From: Stieleria varia
GTDB taxonomy: Bacteria; Planctomycetota; Planctomycetia; Pirellulales; Pirellulaceae
Length of the DNA stretch: 64,000 nucleotides
Assembly (NCBI RefSeq): GCF_038443385.1
Contig: NZ_CP151726.1
Span: 2,914,001 to 2,978,000 of the forward strand
Reading direction: 5' to 3'
Below are positions 57,601 through 62,865 of the stretch, in pieces. How positions within the stretch are numbered: position 1 is the first letter of the stretch; the number at the start of each line of letters is the position of its first letter. A model generated the notes under the pieces. The model had not been told where the DNA came from. It worked only from the letters and a program-made list of their open reading frames with translations, and made no database searches. A program made the position numbers and the translations under genes.

Positions 57601-59374
57601 ACGTACCAGACCCGCTGCTGAAACCGCCGCTGCCCCCCAGTGTCACAGGAATCGAAAACGTGTTCCCACTGCCGGCGCTGGAAACGGAGCCATTGAGTTC
57701 GATCGCATTGCCCGTGAACGAGTACGCTCCTCCGCTGATCAAAATCGAGCCAAATGATGTCTCCGCAGGGAAATCATTAACCGTCGATGTCTGTGCCACG
57801 GATTCGGGAAAGAGCAGATTCGCACCCGGCAATGGAGCGACATCACCGACCCAGTTCACCGCGTTCATCCAGTTGCCATCGGAGCCTTCCCCGTCCCAGA
57901 TTCCGGCCAGGACTTTGGTCAGCACAACGTCGTTGCTGTCCGTTCCGGCAGAGTAGGAGATCGAAAAGACTTCGCCGTCCACTGAAATCAAAGCGTCTTC
58001 GCTCAGTCCGTCAAATGTACCAGCGGTCGTACCTGTGCTGGTGTTTTCCAGGATGGTGAACGAGTCGCCGACGCTGGCAAAGCTGCTCAGCAGGGTTACA
58101 TCCAGTTCGCCCGCCAGTTGTACGTCTCCGTTGACGATCAGTTGGTCGTATCCGGTTCCGGCAGTGGCTCCCCCCAACCGAATTTCTAGGCCTGATCGAT
58201 TGTAGAAGTCATTAAATATGGCATCGCCATCGAGGGTCAGGGTCCCCGTTAACGCATGGGTACCAGGTCTTACGCTACCTCCAAGGTTCGCCGAAGATGA
58301 GTTCGTCCACGAGACGGAGCCGGTGCCGCTCAACCGACCTCCGTAATATTCGTGGGCATTAGGTCGGTTCACCGTGGTGATTGCACTGTTGATCTCTGCC
58401 GTACCACGATAGATATAAACGTAGTTGGTGCTGACGGTGCCATTGATCACTACCGTGCCGGTGTCGCTTCCTTCGATCCGAAGTAGAGAGCCGGAACCGG
58501 TGAAAAGGGAGCCGTCGAGCACCAAACGATTGTTGTAGTTGGGCTTCAGAAAGATATCTTGATTGCTGATCAAGTCACTTGACCACGTGTTGCTCGTCTC
58601 CCCGTAACTTTCCAAATAGAGATAGACGTCAGTGGATGAATACAACTCGTTTTGAATTGTGACTCCCCCATCAAGCCGTAATTCGCCGCTGTTGCTGGTC
58701 AATATCGTTCCGGTGGCTGCTGTGTTGTCCCCGGCACCGAGCGCATTGTCATGCTGAACAACCAAAGTATTGCCGCCAATGGTCGTGACACCGGAATAGC
58801 TGTTATCGCCCGAAAGCGTGACGAATTGGCTCCCGCTCGTCGACACACCGCCGCTGCCCGAGATCGAACCGGAAATCGTCAGTGCTCCACTTGCCGCGTC
58901 AAGACTGAGCAGGTTGCCGGCGTTGTTGATGTCACTGTCAACCGTGAAGGTCCCCGAGGCACTGCTGAAACCACCGTTGCTGCCCAGTGTGATCGGCATC
59001 GAAAATGTGTTCCCACTGCCGGTACTGGAAACGGAACCGCTGAGCTCGATCGCATTGCCGCCCAGCGAATAACCGCTGCCGCTGATCAAAATCGACGCAA
59101 AGGATGTGTTTGCCGGGAAATCGTTCAGTGCGCTAAACGAACTCGGAGAAACCGGGAAGACCAATTCATCGTTGGCGACGGGGGCGACATCTGTCGCCCA
59201 GTTCTCAGCCGTCCTCCAATTCTGATCGCTTCCGCCGCCGTCCCAAACCACCACGGCCAGCAACCGTCGATCTTCCAGCAGTTCGGTACGCAATCGGGAC
59301 CGTTTTCGGTAGGCAGCGGTTTGGGCGCGAGGACGTCGTGAGGTACGCTTTCCGAGCAGGTTCTTGAAGATCAT
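45665..59374 (-). CDS. Giant multidomain surface protein with autotransporter-type, VCBS, FG-GAP, beta-helix and dockerin repeats
   Basis: 4569 residues from ATG 59374; a start 35 codons earlier would add residues unlike a signal. Residues 33-40 are LEDRRLLA, a motif common at the N-terminus of planctomycete exported proteins. From ~44 to 1386 are three ~448-residue blocks of autotransporter-associated beta-strand repeats (SGDNSYSGVTTIGGNTLVV). A cadherin-like segment (~1386-1480) and two copies of a long beta module (SSDGDTDVETTDQWFGTDDA) follow. FG-GAP repeats occupy ~2315-2665, seven VCBS repeats (GDASGETDEDNAAPVTG) ~3008-3711, and a parallel beta-helix introduced by FIVNTTADALDANIGDG ~3820-4360. 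A type I dockerin pair (DVNKDQVISALDALQVING, DVNRDGRVSALDALLIVNQ) lies at ~4460-4530, then an acidic tail. It is probably exported and attached through the dockerin; the ligand is unknown. Confidence 0.9.
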   Translation of the reverse strand: MIFKNLLGKRTSRRPRAQTAAYRKRSRLRTELLEDRRLLAVVVWDGGGSDQNWRTAENWATDVAPVANDELVFPVSPSSFSALNDFPANTSFASILISGSGYSLGGNAIELSGSVSSTGSGNTFSMPITLGSNGGFSSASGTFTVDSDINNAGNLLSLDAASGALTISGSISGSGGVSTSGSQFVTLSGDNSYSGVTTIGGNTLVVQHDNALGAGDNTAATGTILTSNSGELRLDGGVTIQNELYSSTDVYLYLESYGETSNTWSSDLISNQDIFLKPNYNNRLVLDGSLFTGSGSLLRIEGSDTGTVVINGTVSTNYVYIYRGTAEINSAITTVNRPNAHEYYGGRLSGTGSVSWTNSSSANLGGSVRPGTHALTGTLTLDGDAIFNDFYNRSGLEIRLGGATAGTGYDQLIVNGDVQLAGELDVTLLSSFASVGDSFTILENTSTGTTAGTFDGLSEDALISVDGEVFSISYSAGTDSNDVVLTKVLAGIWDGEGSDGNWMNAVNWVGDVAPLPGANLLFPESVAQTSTVNDFPAETSFGSILISGGAYSFTGNAIELNGSVSSAGSGNTFSIPVTLGGSGGFSSGSGTFTVDGDIDNAGNPLSLNAANGYLTISGSISGSGDVTTNGNLIVTLAGDNSYSGVTSIGSNTLVAAHDNALGAGDSTAATGTILNSNSGELRLDGGVTIQDELYSSTDNYLYLESVGTTTNTWSGDLVSNQEISLKPSYNNRLVLDGSLSTGTSWLLRVNGNNTGTAVINGSVSTYYIYVNGGSAEINSPVTTTNAPRIYQYSDSRLSGAGSHSWTNTSFADLGGKVRPGTSEETGLLTLNGDATFNDSQNRAGLEIRLGGTTPGSGYDQLIVNGNVQLAGDLDVTLLSSFASVGDSFTILENTSTGTTTGTFDGLGEGDLISVDGEVFSISYSAGTDSNDVVLTKVLAGIWDGEATDGNWMNAVNWVGDVAPLPGANLLFPESVAQTSTVNDFPAETSFGSILISGAGYSFTGNAIELNGSVSSADSGNTFSIPVTLGGSGGFSSGFGTFTVDSDIDNAGNLISLNATSGSLTLSGSISGSGGVTTGGNLIVTLSGDNSYSGVTSIGSNTLVAAHDNALGAGDSTAATGTILTSNSGELRLDGGVTIQDELYSSTDNYLYLESFGTTNNTWSGDLISNQEIFLKPNYNNRLILDGSLSTGTSSLLRIDGNDAGTAVINGAVSTYYIYVNRGTAEINSAVNTTISPRIYHYYGARLSGTGSHAWTNASPADLGGKVRPGTSDETGLLTLDGDATFNDSQNRAGLEVRLGGTTAGSGYDQLIVNGDVQLAGNLDVTLLSSFASVGDSFTILENTSTGTTTGTFDGLPENGLVEYGGNIFRISYVGGTDANDVVLSAITTNHFPTGDAQTLETQYDTPINITLTGNDIDGDSFGFSVESSPSNGSLSGTVPNLTYTPTPGYFGTDSFDFRVTDDEGGFSIATISIDVLPPMAVVGTVPTIGQGAIGEGITDLEVLFNQDPVFASGDITIAISSDGADRLLGTADDVAIATTAAGTGSDSVAVSFDPLVAGSYRLTVSNSGDQIYLNDFVVTDDTTTLFSTYGSQYEVQTGGTGAGQVTHAGLYSGSGSAFDGLYRLQVDGSSINFDPTLATTDDGGETSITSVQAVPISGLGGDELRVSREVTVSYSGYDEFARTIDVFENATASDITTTIELIGNLGSDANTIVFNTSDGDTDVEVTDQWIGTDDADDDGSAALIHMVHGADGLQPTDVQVVGDNIFWTYDITVPAGETVRLATFTIQDALRSTAEFIASDFVTETGFRYDAELYLTENEKASIANFTFPAADDLTTAFPVAMQLRDATDQVLTGTHTLEYTLYDAATAGNQLAYSITTDVDVSFIPGGFYQFDLADYLGVLNLPAEGLFLEISVDGVPAAQRVELNGDVITTTAGDVTIRNAFLSSATRNVDNATWALRLLGNLRELSDVPAAGVVAWQASLFDSETGGIAVYSDSGELILNDSIGGSFGINLGQNTPLDLQILSDNTDLWVELTVQGEMLPTRFKVDGGGLSADTTNFRFDTLYAARSFDLMESQDYGPDTVSVAGLLIDSVTGVPITGEHSFEFAIYDAYAGITVYSETATIDVTDGIYGSFAHGLGSVTPLDMNLLKAPELYLEISVDGRDPVYQFNPLDTASNFVFVPVDLNPATVVSTFPSLDSGSTESGVSYFDIEFSAALDSNTGADSAELRGLGADGLLGTADDDVIDITSYASGSYLYVYNNYDSLTEGVFRLTISDVLTDAYGDPIDGDADGVVGGDYVVDFVVLPTGLQVLLPPVEVASSLSDVSQIVAADLNYDGYLDFVTTRYDDSLIVLGFGDGEGGFTTQSISSLGTLPNTVAVADFNSDGYDDLVVGERGSSWFAVYLNDGFGVFTSVAPISGGTFSREVVAVDLNNDGNKDLVMQYDSGVDGDVHVVLGDGLGGFSGGYYASPAGTNGQGFRPLDWNGDGYMDIAYTPFSNGSVVRFLMNDGSGNLFESTNTLPVGNYAGLPAVGDFNFDGYADIAVTSSGVATGNLKVFLGDGSGGLLETKTLTTTKSFASQTVTGDFNGDGFPDLAVAHTGSGDAISVLYGDGTGNFDFAYLTSPSESDVYLAFDAIAVDDFNLDGTSDLLVSAYIPGAVYGLLSGLEPSTAELISVSGMSFDPQIRGLHAGQLVQGSGNAFDGLNRLRVGSTDFEPTGASVFADSGATVVTGSQMIDGLTVSREITVPTSGAESFARTIESFANSTGADITTTVTILGNLGSDSETTVFASSDGDTDVETTDQWFGTDDADGSGSPALVHFVHGKSGLTPTDVQVVGDNVVWTYDLTVPAGVILRLMTLTVAADTRADAVAAAGALLSETELTGQTAVHLSQAEIDSIANFRFNSAPVAVADSIITDEDNPVEFNVLADNGNGVDYDPDGTIVASLTTADSPLVGTLTDLGDGNFRYDPTGVFDHLPLGSLSPITISYQIVDNEGETATSYVTVNVFGVNDIAVVGGDVTGNTDEDAVVPVTGALTIVDLDSGQESFISQTDTAGTYGNFSVDSSGNWSYQVDTTKTQLLVPESLATDSFEVVSLDGVTSTLVEITIAGLDDPAEIVGDLRGEISEDATEAVAGQVNVNDPDLGDNLVVAQVDVAGSYGTFSIAATGNWTYTIDNASAQSLNEGDEFAEEFEIQSIDGTDTNTVTVTVLGLNDVAAITGDASGETDEDNAAPVTGTLVVTDADENESGLISQTSTAGLYGSFSVDESGNWTYTLDNASVQSLSAGSSVTDEFTVTSLDGGTTQAVEINIVGNNDDAAITGELSGNADEDATSAVTGTATVTDPDSGESGFQADGPVLGDYGSFSIDAGGNWTYTVDTTSTQAFNAGDEFSDTFQIVSADGGTTADVVITISGNNDIAEITGDVSGSTNEDATTDLTGTLLINDADEGESLAVAQTDTAGVYGTFSVTESGAWSYTMDPLAVYALNAGDIVTDSFDVSSLDGSGIVTVDIQITGVNDLATISGDTTGATDEDATDPVTGSLTVTDVDENEAALVPQLISGSYGSFSITANGDWSYTVDNGASQTLRSTDVVSDVFVVESLDASASLEVVIEIAGLNNIPDITGDFDATVIEDQVGIALGQLDIDDPDDSESQFIPQSDTAGDYGTFQLSASGAWQYTLDDSAVQSLGVGETLDEVFEVVSLDDSATVFVSILIEGTNDDPVIDTITASAGTAESTSSADPVVLSVDFTDLDLNDVHQVEVAWGESPGVYEPIVIDPYTRSIETSHLYAAPGEYTISVRIEDSATAFSVATADTIVSGTETFIVNTTADALDANIGDGIAADAQGRTTLRAVLQEVNASPDYVDHVILFDIPLSQLDAASSRFVITPVVQLPEITQKISILGGSQLGAGVTPAIEIRGTSIPGIYADGLRVRTDDVFVDSLLITSFPRDGIDVQGASGVEITNSEFAYNGQHGIYLTDTTDVVIRDNEAYGNASSGIRVSGPLSSNNSIINNRLGVKQPTGPGISQAIGNSSYGIYIASPENLIQNNTISGNSQSGIVIGGPTANDNQIFGNYIGVDSSGYAAVGNGGFGIYVGEASGTQIGGPEAGQGNVVSGNGNSGVFLNGSVDTTIQNNIIGLNAAGNAALPNAKHGVHLQNHASGNTISNNVITANTASQIFIFGALTSGNTITGNKVGFTADGSGVLQGGQRAIWLKASGNVVGGTTQSDANWITGATTGISLGTAEAMDNVVLGNYVGTSPDIDDPIFGLAVGVEIYGGASNNQVGPDNVIANNWRAAVRAYADSINNQITQNSMTGNVNGIDLGPVGLDPNDAGDVDDGPNHLQNSITPLSDATLTSTGATTAELHLDFTVDSAVENSAYPLTVEFFVADENGHGLQYLGSSTFVEVDLNAGTASVDLTIDVNELNYALDYLTATVTDNNGNTSEFAGRMDVVQTVNFSFTNAVNVAPLMASHPMDVNKDQVISALDALQVINGLAELRAEGETVVDTLRDPRDVNRDGRVSALDALLIVNQLREGRVQSPLSTFTETVDDFFTELDEEESLVIEELLENSLF
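55215..59250 (-). repeat. Three tandem ~1.35-kb repeat blocks inside the giant gene
   Basis: Blocks begin near 59250, 57900 and 56553 with WDGGGSDQNW, WDGEGSDGNW and WDGEATDGNW. Blocks 2 and 3 are nearly identical at DNA level over long runs (for instance around 56035-56110 and 57365-57440); block 1 is more diverged. This indicates recent in-frame duplication and makes the region prone to recombination and to mis-assembly. Confidence 0.85.
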
Positions 59375-59771
59375 CGGCGGGGTTCTTTTCGGTTTGAGCG
59401 GCAAACAGGGTGGGCTAAATGGGCGGGGATGGAACACGACTGCCCCATCGCAGCGATGCTGTGCAACGGCGTTGCGCATTCTCGGTCAGCGGGTTTAGGC
59501 GAAGCGTTTTTAGGTCTGTGACGCCTAAAACGATTTTTCTGGAAGAAATATGAAGAGCTGCTTGGAATCAGCCTCTTCATCGGGGTACATTGTTCCAAAT
59601 GCCATCGGCACGCTCTTCTGGGGCGGTCGTCGCGAGTAGGTGCGACCTGATCAGTGTTTTCCGGTCTTGATTTAGACGGAGGCGGTCGGCGAAATAGGTT
59701 TCCGTTACTCGTTCGCTGAATCGCAAGGCATTCCCCCCAAAAAAATCACGTCAGAGCGAACGCTTTTTTCG
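59375..59771. promoter_or_regulatory. 397-bp divergent spacer between the giant protein and sigma factor genes
   Basis: It must contain the promoters of both genes. An inverted repeat TTTAGGCG (59494-59501) with CGCCTAAA (59522-59529) lies about 120 bp upstream of the giant protein start and could be an operator or leader hairpin. No other feature is evident. Confidence 0.35.
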
Positions 59772-60395
59772 ATGATCCAATCCAGCGAGAAGGCCCAATT
59801 GATCACCCTGCTGTATGAGGCGCGATCAGGTGATGCAGATGCGCGTCACGAACTTTTATTGCGGATGCGGATGTACATCGGGAGCCTCGCGAAACGGGAT
59901 TTCCCACGTCGTTTGTCTGCGAAACTCGATGCGTCCGACATCATTCAACAATCGATGGTGGAAGCGGATCTCGGGCTGAAAGATTTCGACGGTCGTTCCA
60001 ATGCCGAGCTTCACGCCTGGTTGGAGCGATTGGTCAAGAGAAACCTGATCGATGCCAAGCGATGCTTCGCGGATGCGGGCAAGCGAACACTGACACGCGA
60101 AGTGCCCCTGGGATCAGTCAATGAAGCGTCCCCTGGGATCTGCCATTCGTTGACGGCCAGCCGAGTCTTGCGACGTCGGGAAGTCGATCGTGAGCTGGAG
60201 AATGCGATCGCGCGACTGCCGGATCGGCGACGAACCGTGGTTGAGCTTCGACATCGGCATCAATTGAGTTATGCTGAGATCGCTACGCGGATGGGAATGA
60301 CGGAGGTCGCAGCAAGGAAACTGTGGTCGCGTTCCCTGGAGCAGTTGCGTTCCCTCCTGAATCAATCAAGTGATCAGCAAAGACCCCCAGAGTGA
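59772..60395 (+). CDS. ECF-type RNA polymerase sigma factor
   Basis: 207 residues. Region 2 is LRMRMYIGSLAKRDFPRRLS through DIIQQSMVEADLGLKDFDGR and LHAWLERLVKRNLIDAKR; region 4 is ARLPDRRRTVVELRHRHQLS and YAEIATRMGMTEVAARKLWS. The linker is longer than in classical ECF factors, as in planctomycete-specific subfamilies. It overlaps the following kinase gene by 26 bases and lies divergent from the giant surface protein gene, which could be its target. No anti-sigma factor is adjacent; the kinase may play that role. Confidence 0.9.
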   Translation: MIQSSEKAQLITLLYEARSGDADARHELLLRMRMYIGSLAKRDFPRRLSAKLDASDIIQQSMVEADLGLKDFDGRSNAELHAWLERLVKRNLIDAKRCFADAGKRTLTREVPLGSVNEASPGICHSLTASRVLRRREVDRELENAIARLPDRRRTVVELRHRHQLSYAEIATRMGMTEVAARKLWSRSLEQLRSLLNQSSDQQRPPE

Positions 60396-62700
60396 TTCGT
60401 CTGCTGCAGAGCAACAGACGTCCCAAATCGACGCCGATGACCTGATCGCCCGTTTGGATCGACTACGTGAGACGCACTCGGATCTGCCCATCGACGACAA
60501 TTCCGTCATCGGGTCCGCGGGAGGACGCAACGATTTGTGGATCGGCGACCTGACGGGCAAGACACTCGGACAGTATCAAATTCAACGTGTGGTTGGCCGC
60601 GGTACCTTTGGCGTCGTCTATCAAGCAATCGATCTGGTGCTTGATCGCGCGGTCGCAATCAAGACGCCTCGATTGGAGTTTCTCGTCGACGACGACAAGC
60701 TACGTCGATTCGAAATGGAAGCGCGCGCCGCTGCGATGCTAGATCACCCCGCGATCGTCCCGGTGTTGGAAGCAAGTTTCACCAATACGATCCCATTTAT
60801 CGCGACGCGGTACATGGAAGGCCCCAACCTCGCCCAATGGTTGATCGAGCGTAACGACGAAAAGCCCGATCAGCCGCTCGATGACAAGGACATCGCAGCG
60901 TGGATGGCGGTACTGGCCGACGGCGTTCAGCACGCCCACAGCCATGGCGTCACGCACCGAGACGTCAAACCCAGCAACGTCCTGATGACGTTGAATCGCA
61001 CTGACGACTGCGACGCGTACCAGTTGGCGTCTTACGATCCCCATCTCACGGATTTTGGGCTGGCAAGGTTGGCTTCTGGAACGCTGCATGACACCGCCGC
61101 CAGCGTCATCATGGGAACTCCGCTGTACATGGCGCCAGAACAAGTCAACAGTGACGACGATGCGATCGGCCCTGCGACCGATATCTACGCGCTGGGTTGC
61201 ATTCTGTACGAACTGCTGACGGGCCAGCCGCCGCACGTCGCTGACAGTTACGCAGCCGTCCTGGACCGCTTGCAAAGCGTTGCTCCGCGTCCACCGAGAG
61301 AGATTCGCCCAGAAATCGATCGTGATTTGGAAACGATTTGTTTGAAATGTTTGGAGAAACGATCCGGGGATCGTTATGCCTCGGCCAAGGATTTGGCGGA
61401 TGACTTGAGTCGTTTTCAGCAAAGCCACCCGATTCGAGCGAAGCGGGCCGGCCTCTGGCAACGCGTTTGCCGATGGGCGGGTCATCCGGCACGGGTAGCA
61501 GAAGCCATGCTGGCGACCATTTTGTTTTCGGTGATGCGTGGCGTGACCGCAGTGCTGGGACTCGTGTTACTCAACTCGTTGAACGAGGCTCCACCCACGA
61601 GCGAGGAAGTCACCGAAGCCACCTTGGCTCACGCTTTCTTTACGTTCCCTATGGAATGCTGTTTCATTTGGGCCGCCGTCCGTCAGCGGGCGAACCGCTT
61701 GCCGTCGGTATTCTCCTGGATCGCGTTTTCAGCATCGCTGGCCATGTGTGTTTTCACAATGTACTCGGCGATCGGTCTGCTGCCATCGGTCCAGTGGTAC
61801 GAGCGTCATCCCGGAGCTCGGACAGTCGCCTATTCATTCGTCAGCCTGTCCTTTGCCTGCCAGGCGCTCTGCTGGCTGGTCACGCAATCCGGACAGGTGG
61901 CGTCCAATTCACTAGCGAAGTCTCGCTCGGTCGTTCGAAATTCTTTGCTGGCCGTCGCTATCGTTTTGATTGTGCTTGGATTCTTCATCGACCAGGATTC
62001 CTTTCGGTTAACACGTACCTCCCACGATGTTCCCACTCAGTCCATGCTGTTTGACGGCGAGGACGACTACGCAGAAATTCTCGACGTCGGATTTCGACCC
62101 GGCAGACCGGTCACGATCGAAGCCTGGTTGCTACCGATGGATACTCGCAAATCGATTGCGGTCTCGTACCAACCGCTGTCGATCGGAACAACGGCGGCGA
62201 TGGACGGCCTCCGTATCCAGATCGACATCCCATTGGGCAACGACGGCACGTACATGTTGGATAGTCGCACCGTGGTTCCGATCAACCAGTGGGTTCACGT
62301 GGCCGTGACGTACGACACTCAGAATGTCCGACTGTTCATCAATGGCAGGGAATCGGGCTACGACGTTTCGACTTATTGGTACGATGAGACCACAGACGAA
62401 GACTACACGGAGACGGCGCTTCGCTTGCCTCGTCCCTTCCATCTGATCGACGTATGGCCGGGCGCTAAGGTGGCCTTGGGTGCGAACAACCCTGGGCAGT
62501 TTCCCTTCCACGGTCGAATCGCCGACGTTCGCCTCTCACGCTCGGTCTTCTATGAAGGAACATTCACGCCGCTGCCACGATTGGCGGTGGCGGCCGATAC
62601 GCAGCTCCTGCTGCACCTCTCAGACGACGAATCGGAAATCCGCGACGAAACCGATCAATACACTCTGAGTGTCACGCGAGGCGACGTTCAGCTCCCGTAG
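60370..62700 (+). CDS. Membrane Ser/Thr protein kinase with extracytoplasmic LamG-like domain
   Basis: 776 residues from GTG 60370, overlapping the sigma factor. Residues ~68-360 are a Hanks-type kinase with all key residues: GRGTFG loop, Lys98 in AVAIK, HRD (195-197) in HRDVKPSN, DFG (227-229) and MGTPLYMAPEQ. Five membrane helices follow (~375-400, ~420-445, ~450-475, ~490-515, ~525-545). Residues ~557-760 are a concanavalin-like LamG domain (MLFDGEDDYAEILDVGFRPG; INQWVHVAVTYDTQNVRLFI), probably outside, to bind a glycan or other ligand. The layout is that of a receptor kinase which may control the sigma factor. The stop TAG lies in the 62696 hairpin repeat. Confidence 0.9.
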   Translation: MISKDPQSDSSAAEQQTSQIDADDLIARLDRLRETHSDLPIDDNSVIGSAGGRNDLWIGDLTGKTLGQYQIQRVVGRGTFGVVYQAIDLVLDRAVAIKTPRLEFLVDDDKLRRFEMEARAAAMLDHPAIVPVLEASFTNTIPFIATRYMEGPNLAQWLIERNDEKPDQPLDDKDIAAWMAVLADGVQHAHSHGVTHRDVKPSNVLMTLNRTDDCDAYQLASYDPHLTDFGLARLASGTLHDTAASVIMGTPLYMAPEQVNSDDDAIGPATDIYALGCILYELLTGQPPHVADSYAAVLDRLQSVAPRPPREIRPEIDRDLETICLKCLEKRSGDRYASAKDLADDLSRFQQSHPIRAKRAGLWQRVCRWAGHPARVAEAMLATILFSVMRGVTAVLGLVLLNSLNEAPPTSEEVTEATLAHAFFTFPMECCFIWAAVRQRANRLPSVFSWIAFSASLAMCVFTMYSAIGLLPSVQWYERHPGARTVAYSFVSLSFACQALCWLVTQSGQVASNSLAKSRSVVRNSLLAVAIVLIVLGFFIDQDSFRLTRTSHDVPTQSMLFDGEDDYAEILDVGFRPGRPVTIEAWLLPMDTRKSIAVSYQPLSIGTTAAMDGLRIQIDIPLGNDGTYMLDSRTVVPINQWVHVAVTYDTQNVRLFINGRESGYDVSTYWYDETTDEDYTETALRLPRPFHLIDVWPGAKVALGANNPGQFPFHGRIADVRLSRSVFYEGTFTPLPRLAVAADTQLLLHLSDDESEIRDETDQYTLSVTRGDVQLP

Positions 62701-62865
62701 GTCATGCTCTGCATGACGCAATCCGCTCCACACAAGCGATAGCGCCAGCCAAGAGCAAATGGTGCCCGCGTGACGCGACGATGTGACCTTCCTTGTTGGC
62801 AAGCCGTATTTTGTCATGCACAGCATGACCTACGGTTAAGAACGTCATGCAGAGCATGACCTACG
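62696..62865. repeat. Inverted pair of GTCATGCTCTGCATGAC hairpin repeats between convergent genes
   Basis: The repeat CGTAGGTCATGCTCTGCATG begins at 62696 in plus orientation. A diverged copy occurs at 62813-62834 and an exact one at 62843-62865, both in minus orientation. The first contains the kinase stop TAG (62698-62700) and the last contains the argJ stop (62861-62863 on the minus strand), so both genes end in the same element. It spans the whole 160-bp gap. Confidence 0.85.
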
